7,436 nucleotides of DNA from positions 1-7,436 of the forward strand of contig URWS01000067.1 in the NCBI GenBank assembly GCA_900551605.1. The letters run 5' to 3'. The position numbers and the translations under genes are program-made. Shown here one piece after another: positions 1 through 4,277 of the stretch (positions are counted from its first letter, which is position 1; the number at the start of each line of letters is the position of its first letter). The notes under the pieces are model-generated. The model worked only from the letters and a program-made list of their open reading frames with translations. It made no database searches and was not told the DNA's origin. This DNA is from an uncultured Collinsella sp. Its GTDB lineage: Bacteria; Actinomycetota; Coriobacteriia; Coriobacteriales; Coriobacteriaceae.

Positions 1-48
1 TCTACACTTATGCGATCGTCGGCAGCGTCAGATGTGTATAAGAGACAG
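1..48 (+). other. Illumina Nextera adapter (sequencing artefact)
   Basis: This is synthetic sequence, not genome. Bases 1-7 (TCTACAC) match the 3' end of the Illumina P5 primer. Bases 8-15 (TTATGCGA) sit where the i5 index belongs and match the Nextera XT index S522 as I recall it. Bases 16-29 are the Nextera read-1 tail, and bases 30-48 are the 19-base Tn5 mosaic end AGATGTGTATAAGAGACAG. Real DNA begins at 49. Read as protein, the adapter gives the familiar artefact peptides SSAASDVYKRQ on the plus strand and SLIHI on the minus strand. Any gene call extending left of 49 is therefore chimeric. Confidence 0.98.
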
Positions 49-1143
49 GGGCTGAACGAACGTGTTGCCGATGTTGGAGAGCTTGTAGCCCTTTTTCTCA
101 AGCTCGGTGGCGAAGAAGATACGGTGCTGGAAGCTGTTGAGGTCGATGTCGCCGTCGGCCAGCGCAGCGTTGGGCGTGGTGTAGTCGGAGAACTGCACGA
201 TCTCCAGGTCGATGCCCTCGGCGGCGAGCTTCTTCTTAGCCGGTGCGTAAAGCTCCTCGTAGATGGTGCCGGTAACGCCCATCTTCACGGTCAAGCGCTC
301 GGAGGCGGGCGCGGCGGTGAGCGCGTTTACCGCAAAGTAGAGGCCAAAGCCCACGGCGAGGGCGGCCGCGCCGATGATCACGTTGCGGCGCGTGTGCGAG
401 CCCGTGGTGCCGGTGCCCGTGGCCGTGCCGTTGCCGGCCGCTGCCGCTGCGGCGGCGCGGTGCTCGGCGCTCGAACGCTTGGCCATCGCGTTGCCCACAA
501 TCTGGATGAGCGAGACCATGATCACGAGCACCACCACGGTCACGTATATTACGTCGAGCTGGTTGCGGTCCTTGCCGTACTGGATGGCGAAGTTGCCCAG
601 GCCGCCGGCGCCCACGGCTCCGGCCATGGCGGTAAGGTTGAGCAGCGAGATGAGCGTCACGGTGGTTACGCGCGCCAGGCTCGAGACGGATTCGCGCAGG
701 TATACGCGCCAGATGATGTCAAGCGGGGCCAGGCCCATGGCGTCGGCCGCCTCGATGAGCCCGGGGTCAACCTCGGCGAGCGACACCTCAACCTGGCGGG
801 CGAAGAATGGGATGGCGCCCACTACGAGCGGCACGATGGCGCCCGGCACGCCGATGGCGGTTCCCATGATGAGACGCGAAACGGGGAGCAGCGCCGCCAG
901 CAGGATGATGAACGGGATGGAGCGGAAGACGTTGGTCACCTTGTCGAGTACCTGCCACAGCGGACGGTTCTCCAAGATGCCGCCGGCGCGCGTGACGGTG
1001 AGCGCCACGCCCAGCACTCCGCCGAGCACGAACACGAACACGCCGGACCACGCGAGCATGAGCAGCGTCTCCCAAATGGAGGAGATGAACGTGTCCCACT
1101 GGGCCACGACGTTGGGAATGAATGCGGAAATGTTAGCGAGCAT
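49..1143 (-). CDS. metI: Fused methionine ABC transporter permease / substrate-binding protein (MetI-MetQ), 3' end missing
   Basis: Inner-membrane channel of a D/L-methionine importer joined to its own binding domain. Residues 1-225 are a MetI permease with about five hydrophobic segments and the cytoplasmic EAA loop (E131-A-A-D-A-M-G137), which docks on MetN. Residues 226-253 form a low-complexity Ala/Gly/Thr linker. Residues 254-276 are an extra hydrophobic segment. From about 284 the sequence matches MetQ (FSDYTTPNAALADGDID, FQH, GYKLSNIGNTFVQP). MetQ is normally a separate lipoprotein; here the extra membrane segment would tether it outside. The last genomic residue is P365. The following LSLIHI and stop codon come from the adapter, so most of the MetQ domain is lost. 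The ATG at 1143 overlaps the metN stop by 11 bases and has GAGGTG about 7 bases upstream, implying translational coupling. The fusion is read directly; function rests on family similarity. Confidence 0.93.
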
Positions 1144-2173
1144 CAGCGATCACCTCGACGCGGACGTTTTCGTTCTGGGGCAGGTAGGCAAGGGCGGCGT
1201 CCACGCGGTCGCGCGTGCCGGAAAGGATGGCGACGGTGCCGCCGATGGGTGCATCGGCCACCACCTCGACGTCGGCGAAGATGATGTTCACGTCGATGTC
1301 GAAGCTGCGCGAGATGGAGCTGATGATGGGCTCGTTCACATCGCGGCGCTGGTAGTTGAGGCGCACGAGCACCTCGCCGGGGCGCAGTGCCACCACGGGG
1401 CTGCCCTCGGCCACCAGTGCGTCCACGCGGGTGAGCGTGGAGGTGGAGGAGATGAACTCGCGCGTGAGCTCGTGCGACGGGTTCGCGAACACGTCGTAGA
1501 CCGGGCCGGACTCGATCACGCGGCCGTGCTCCATCACGGCCACGCGGTCGCAGATCTCCTTCACCACGTTCATCTGGTGGGTGATGACCACGATGGTGAG
1601 CCCCAGGTCGCGGTTGAGCTGCTTGAGCAGGGCGAGGATGGAGTGCGTGGTGGTGGGGTCGAGCGCGCTGGTGGCCTCGTCGCACAGAAGGACGCTGGGG
1701 CGCGTGGCGAGCGCGCGGGCGATGGCGACGCGCTGCTTCTGGCCGCCGGAGAGCTGCTCGGGGTAGGCGGCCGCCTTGTCCGAGAGCTCCACGAGCGCGA
1801 GCAGCTCGGTCACGCGGGCGTCGATCTCCTCGCGGGAGAGGCCGAGCTTGGCCAGCGGGAACGCGACGTTTTGCGCCACGGTACGCGAGGGGAACAGATT
1901 GAAGTGCTGGAAGATGATGCCGATGCTCTGGCGTTCGCGGCGCAGTTCGGCGTCGGACAGCGCGGTGATGTCGCGGCCGTCGACGGTGACGGTGCCCGAT
2001 GTGGGGCGCTCGAGCAGGTTGATGCAGCGCACGAGCGTCGACTTGCCGGCGCCCGAGTAGCCGATGATGCCAAAGACCTCGCCGGTCTGGATGGTGAGCG
2101 TCACGTCGTCCACGGCGCGAAACGCCCCGCCCGTCCCTTGGTATTCCTTAACTATGTTGGTGAGTTCTATCAC
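1133..2173 (-). CDS. metN: Methionine ABC transporter ATP-binding protein MetN
   Basis: Cytoplasmic ATPase that powers methionine import with the MetI-MetQ fusion downstream. Numbered from the GTG start (346 aa), it shows Walker A GYSGAGKST at 38-46, Q-loop Q89, signature LSGGQ at 141-145, Walker B VLLCDE at 161-166 and switch H199. The C-terminal ~80 residues (about 265-346) form a NIL domain. In E. coli MetN the equivalent domain binds methionine and inhibits transport when the internal pool is full. I chose the GTG at 2171-2173 because AAAGG lies 7 bases upstream and the protein then begins IELTNIVKEYQ, as in homologues. The longer reading from 2230 would start inside the terminator U-tract and adds 19 unrelated residues. 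The gene is first in the operon after the leader peptide and attenuator and overlaps metI by 11 bases. Confidence 0.95.
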   Translation of the reverse strand: MIELTNIVKEYQGTGGAFRAVDDVTLTIQTGEVFGIIGYSGAGKSTLVRCINLLERPTSGTVTVDGRDITALSDAELRRERQSIGIIFQHFNLFPSRTVAQNVAFPLAKLGLSREEIDARVTELLALVELSDKAAAYPEQLSGGQKQRVAIARALATRPSVLLCDEATSALDPTTTHSILALLKQLNRDLGLTIVVITHQMNVVKEICDRVAVMEHGRVIESGPVYDVFANPSHELTREFISSTSTLTRVDALVAEGSPVVALRPGEVLVRLNYQRRDVNEPIISSISRSFDIDVNIIFADVEVVADAPIGGTVAILSGTRDRVDAALAYLPQNENVRVEVIADAR

Positions 2174-2224
2174 GGTACAGCCTTTCGGTTGAGTGTTGCT
2201 GATGGTTGGCGCCCGCGGCATGCC

Positions 2225-2264
2225 AAACAAAAAGGCGAGGACCCGGCTGCGGGTTCCTCGCCTT
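2225..2264 (-). terminator. Intrinsic terminator in the metN leader (attenuator)
   Basis: On the minus strand a 10-bp stem pairs 2264-2255 (AAGGCGAGGA) with 2241-2232 (TCCTCGCCTT). It continues inward with a 4-bp GC stem (2253-2250 with 2245-2242), a single bulged base and a 4-base loop. TTTTTGTTT follows directly (2233-2225). This is a textbook Rho-independent terminator, but it sits 52 bases upstream of the metN start and downstream of a translatable Met-rich leader, not after a gene. It would end metN transcription unless an alternative fold intervenes. Confidence 0.92.
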
Positions 2265-2355
2265 GAAGTTCGAGACTATGCGCGGGCTACATCATTCGCG
2301 GGCAGCGGGCGCTGCCGGCAGGCGAGGAGACAGGGGGCATCATCATGCCCGCGCA
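2255..2355 (-). promoter_or_regulatory. Competing RNA pairings of the metN attenuator (antiterminator and anti-antiterminator)
   Basis: Two perfect 9-bp complementarities were found besides the terminator. Pairing B joins 2328-2320 (minus strand TCCTCGCCT, inside leader codons 24-27) to 2263-2255 (AGGCGAGGA), the 5' arm of the terminator, so it excludes the terminator. Pairing A joins 2355-2347 (TGCGCGGGC, codons 15-17) to 2287-2279 (GCCCGCGCA), overlapping and following the leader stop codon. Pairing A encloses the upstream arm of B and would cross it as a pseudoknot, so A should disfavour B. A small hairpin (2316-2311 with 2306-2301) lies inside. Inferred logic: a ribosome stalled at Met codons 10-14 blocks A, B forms and metN is transcribed; otherwise A and the terminator form. 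The pairings are seen directly; the mechanism is inference. Confidence 0.7.
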
Positions 2356-2397
2356 CATGCACATCATCATGGAGTTGTTGGAAATGAATCCGTTCAT
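2287..2397 (-). CDS. Methionine-rich leader peptide of the metN operon (36 aa)
   Basis: A short ORF reading ATG to TAG on the minus strand. GGGAG (in GAAGGGAG) lies 5 bases before the start, a strong ribosome-binding site. Ten of the 36 residues are Met: position 1, runs at 10-12, 18-20 and 35-36, and a single at 14. Three are Cys (13, 15, 32). The core reads SMMMCMCAGMMM. The last two sense codons before the stop are also ATG. Such a composition upstream of a methionine transporter, followed by a terminator 23 bases beyond the stop, fits a regulatory leader whose translation senses charged tRNA-Met, as in the his, trp and leu operons. The Cys codons could add sensitivity to cysteine, the sulfur source for methionine; that is speculation. 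An alternative is a small Met/Cys metal-binding peptide, which fits the terminator less well. Confidence 0.85.
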   Translation of the reverse strand: MNGFISNNSMMMCMCAGMMMPPVSSPAGSARCPRMM

Positions 2398-2533
2398 GTT
2401 CGCTCCCTTCGCGGTGTAGCTGGACGGCGCGGCATCTCCGCGCTCATTGGTGGAACACCTTACCGTATCTGCACGCGCCGCGCAATACCCATTAACAAAG
2501 TAGGTAAAAAGAAATCTCCGCGGAGCTTTTGGT
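2398..2533 (-). promoter_or_regulatory. Upstream leader and probable promoter region of the met operon
   Basis: The promoter of the operon should lie here, because the aroF terminator closes the upstream unit, but I cannot fix it. Candidates on the minus strand are TATTGC (2487-2482) with a T-rich -35 around TTTACC, or TAAGGT after TTGCGC at 17-base spacing; each is a weak match. A 6-bp GC hairpin (GCGCGG/CCGCGC, 2427-2432 with 2438-2443) lies within the presumed untranslated leader. No T-box or SAM-riboswitch core is recognisable. A 10-bp palindrome CTCCGCGGAG lies at 2516-2525. Confidence 0.35.
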
Positions 2534-2589
2534 TAGTCGTTGGGGACGTTCTAAAACGACTAGTCATTCAAGAACGTCCTCAACGACTA
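2534..2589. repeat. Large palindrome with 19-bp arms between aroF and the met leader
   Basis: Bases 2534-2552 and 2571-2589 are inverted copies, with one C/T difference that still allows a G-U pair in one orientation. The 18-base loop contains the palindrome GACTAGTC. No T-run follows on either strand, so it is not an ordinary terminator. Part of its loop and right arm (GTCATTCAA, 2563-2571) is also inverted at 2632-2640 beyond the aroF terminator, so the terminator itself is bracketed by a 9-bp inverted repeat. It looks like a dispersed intergenic palindromic repeat, but only one copy is present here. Confidence 0.7.
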
Positions 2590-2591
2590 TG

Positions 2592-2633
2592 AAAAGAGGA
2601 CGGCATAGACCTTTTGGTCATGCCGTCCTCTTT
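2592..2633 (-). terminator. Intrinsic terminator of the DAHP synthase gene
   Basis: On the minus strand a long stem (AAAGAGGACGGCAT with its complement, then GACC/GGTC, one bulged base) closes on a 4-base AAAA loop and ends in TTTT (2595-2592). It starts 35 bases past the TAG stop at 2668, so it ends the aroF transcript and insulates the met operon from read-through. Confidence 0.88.
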
Positions 2634-2667
2634 GAATGACAAGTTGTTCGCTCTCGTGCCCGCGTAA

Positions 2668-3699
2668 CTAAATACGCTCTGCAATCTCGTGGATGAGGTA
2701 GTTGGTCTTTTCCCAGCCCAGGCACGGGTCGGTGATGGACTTGCCAAAGACGCCGCCGTCGACTGCCTGGTTACCGTCCTCCAGGTAGGACTCGATCATA
2801 AAGCCCTTGACCAGCTTGGAGATGGACTCGTTGCGGCGGCAGCTGTCGAGCACCTCCTTGCAAATGCGGTACTGCTCCAGCGGTCGTTTGCCCGAGTTGT
2901 CGTGGTTGCAGTCGATGACCGCAGCCGGGTTGGCGTAGCCGGCGTGTTCGGTGTAGCGCTCGGCCAGGCGCTCCAGGTGCTCGTAGTGATAGTTGGGGTA
3001 GGTGCGACCGTCGAGGCCGATATAGCCGCGCATGACGGCATGTGCGAGCGGGTTGCCGTCGCACTCGACTTCCCAGTTGCGGAAGATAAAGCTCTGGTGT
3101 GCCTGGGCGGCGTAAATGGAGTTGAGCATAACGGTGGTAGAGCCGGCAGTGGGATTCTTCATGCCAACGGGTACCGAAATGCCGCTCGACACCAGGCGAT
3201 GCTCCTGGTTCTCGACCGAGCGTGCGCCCACGGCAACATAACTCAGCAGGTCAACGAGGTACTGGTAGTTGGACGGATAGAGCATCTCGTCGGCGGTGAA
3301 GAAGCCCGTTTCCTCAATAACGCGCAGGTGCATATGGCGGATGGCCTTGACGCCCTCGAGCAGATCGTCGGGAGCCTCGGGGTTGGGGTTGTGCAGCAGG
3401 CCCTTGTAGCCGGTGCCCTTGGTGCGCGGCTTGTTGGTGTAGACGCGCGGAATGATGATGAGCTTGTCCTTGACCTCCTCGGCGGTCTTGGCCAGTCGGT
3501 TCATGTACTCAAGCACCGAATCCTCGCGGTCGGCAGAGCACGGGCCGATGATGAGCACCTTACGTGCGTCCTCGCCGGTAAAGACTTTGGCGACCTCGGC
3601 GTCAAATGCCTGCTTTTTGGCGGTAAGCTCGGCAGAAAGCGGCATTTCCTCGCGGATCTCCATGGGGATCGGCAGCCTGCGTTTGAATTCCATGGCCAT
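2668..3699 (-). CDS. aroF: 3-deoxy-7-phosphoheptulonate (DAHP) synthase, class I
   Basis: Condenses phosphoenolpyruvate and erythrose 4-phosphate to DAHP, the first step of the shikimate pathway to Phe, Tyr and Trp. The 343-aa protein aligns end to end with E. coli AroG/AroF. Visible motifs are IGPCS (51-55), the substrate-binding KPRT (90-93), GARSVENQEHR (158-168) and PVGMKNPTAGS (177-187). The four metal ligands are present: C54, H266 (DCNHDNSGK), E303 (MIESYLEDGNQ) and D324 (SITDPCLGW). Length is normal and no extra regulatory domain such as ACT or chorismate mutase is attached. The ATG at 3699 is chosen because AGGAGG lies 5 bases upstream; a second ATG two codons later is worse placed. 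The gene is monocistronic, with its own promoter and terminator. Which aromatic amino acid feeds back on it cannot be told. The symbol is generic for the family. Confidence 0.96.
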   Translation of the reverse strand: MAMEFKRRLPIPMEIREEMPLSAELTAKKQAFDAEVAKVFTGEDARKVLIIGPCSADREDSVLEYMNRLAKTAEEVKDKLIIIPRVYTNKPRTKGTGYKGLLHNPNPEAPDDLLEGVKAIRHMHLRVIEETGFFTADEMLYPSNYQYLVDLLSYVAVGARSVENQEHRLVSSGISVPVGMKNPTAGSTTVMLNSIYAAQAHQSFIFRNWEVECDGNPLAHAVMRGYIGLDGRTYPNYHYEHLERLAERYTEHAGYANPAAVIDCNHDNSGKRPLEQYRICKEVLDSCRRNESISKLVKGFMIESYLEDGNQAVDGGVFGKSITDPCLGWEKTNYLIHEIAERI

Positions 3700-3753
3700 A
3701 GGGGCCTCCTCAATCTATGGAAAGAGCAATAAGCGTATTGTCGAATGCTCGGC

Positions 3754-3782
3754 ATTATCCGCTGTCGCACGCTAAAGTGCAA
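3754..3782 (-). promoter_or_regulatory. Probable sigma-70-type promoter of aroF
   Basis: On the minus strand, TTGCAC (3782-3777, 3 of 6 consensus) and GATAAT (3759-3754, 5 of 6) are separated by exactly 17 bases. Transcription would start near 3747, giving an untranslated leader of roughly 47 bases before the ATG at 3699. That leader holds CAATA/TATTG complementarity but no peptide ORF or terminator, so no attenuation is apparent for this gene. Confidence 0.6.
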
Positions 3783-3797
3783 GCCCTTGTCACCCCG

Positions 3798-3836
3798 AAA
3801 CCTACCAAAAAGGGACAGGTTTATTTTGGTCGGTTT
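3798..3836. repeat. Imperfect palindrome upstream of the aroF promoter
   Basis: Arms 3798-3810 (AAACCTACCAAAA) and 3824-3836 (TTTTGGTCGGTTT) pair at 12 of 13 positions around a 13-base centre, AGGGACAGGTTTA. Its centre is about 35 bases upstream of the aroF -35 box. It could be a regulator-binding site or a small dispersed repeat; nothing in the window decides between these. Confidence 0.5.
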
Positions 3837-3916
3837 TATCTGGGAAAATGTCGGCACTCGCCGGAAGGGGGGGTCGGCGTACGGCACGCTGGAGCAAGTT
3901 GGGTCTTCTGCGGCAT

Positions 3917-4156
3917 ACCCCGTGGGCAAAAAATGGCAAATATGAGTACTGTTGCTGGCGTAGTCTCATATCGAGCTTACAAGATAATAGGCACAACAGC
4001 AAATATGTTCATTAACGTTGGCACACAGAAGCATACTAACGGGCGTTTTGATTAATTTGAAGGCGTATAGAAGCCGCAAAGAGGTCATTTGAGGCGGTTT
4101 TGGCTGCTACTAAAAATGTAACAGTACTCATATTTGACCTTTTTTGGCCACAGGGT
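3917..4156. repeat. ~240-bp element with 37-bp terminal inverted repeats, MITE-like
   Basis: Left end 3917-3953 and right end 4120-4156 are inverted copies matching at 33 of 37 positions. The innermost 17 bases (CAAATATGAGTACTGTT at 3937-3953 and its complement at 4120-4136) are perfect. The interior is AT-richer than the flanking genes and encodes no credible protein. Size and long inverted ends resemble a non-autonomous transposable element or dispersed intergenic repeat. No target-site duplication is visible directly at the ends; the 10-bp direct repeat CCGGAAGGGG touches the right end but lies 46 bases outside the left. No transposase is in the window. Confidence 0.6.
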
Positions 4157-4210
4157 CCGGAAGGGGCTGTCAATCGGGCCCCAAGAGAGCTAACTCGAGT
4201 GCCGTGGACG

Positions 4211-4246
4211 AAAAAACGGGGGCGCAGGTTGTCCTGCGCCCCCGTT
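4211..4246 (-). terminator. Intrinsic terminator of the ABC exporter operon
   Basis: On the minus strand, a perfect 14-bp stem AACGGGGGCGCAGG (4246-4233) pairs with its complement (4228-4215) across a 4-base loop and is followed by a six-T run (4216-4211). It lies about 30 bases beyond the exporter stop codon. The run of As before the stem in plus orientation is this U-tract. Confidence 0.95.
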
Positions 4247-4277
4247 CTCGGGCGTCATCATTTCTCTGCGGCCGTAT

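Larger units (their letters stand above)
3700..4277. other. Intergenic region between aroF and the ABC exporter operon
   Basis: This stretch of 578 bases has no convincing gene. It holds the aroF ribosome-binding site and promoter, the palindrome at 3798-3836, the inverted-repeat element at 3917-4156 and the exporter terminator at 4211-4246. Short plus-strand ORFs here (for example 3717-4055 and 4100-4432) run across promoter, repeats and terminator, lack family features and are not supported. I see nothing specific in 3837-3916 or 4157-4210 beyond a 10-bp direct repeat, CCGGAAGGGG, at 3861-3870 and 4157-4166. Confidence 0.6.

Noticed and set aside
30..48. Tn5 mosaic end as evidence of a natural transposon
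   Set aside because: It is joined to the Nextera tail, an index and the P5 sequence, so it comes from library preparation.
10..1284. Long plus-strand ORF starting in the adapter
   Set aside because: It starts inside synthetic adapter, is antisense to metI-metQ and metN, and has a repetitive Arg/His/Gly/Asp composition typical of a shadow frame.
374..2266. 630-aa plus-strand ORF
   Set aside because: Antisense to well-supported metI and metN, no family resemblance, composition typical of a reversed GC-rich gene.
2398..2460. Possible T-box, because ACCGCG occurs upstream of the leader ATG
   Set aside because: Only the ACCGCG fragment matches. The rest of the conserved T-box sequence, a specifier stem and a directly following terminator are missing, and a ribosome-binding site and ORF follow instead.
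2174..2533. SAM riboswitch upstream of metN
   Set aside because: No S-box conserved core or multi-helix junction could be recognised, and the terminator is explained by the leader-peptide pairings.
2534..2589. Palindrome as an intrinsic terminator
   Set aside because: Neither strand has a T-run after the stem, and a proper terminator for aroF lies right beside it.
3717..4055. Plus-strand ORF of 112 aa, and a similar one at 4100-4432
   Set aside because: They cross the aroF promoter and palindrome, or the exporter terminator and coding end, and overlap the inverted-repeat element. No ribosome-binding support or domain is seen.
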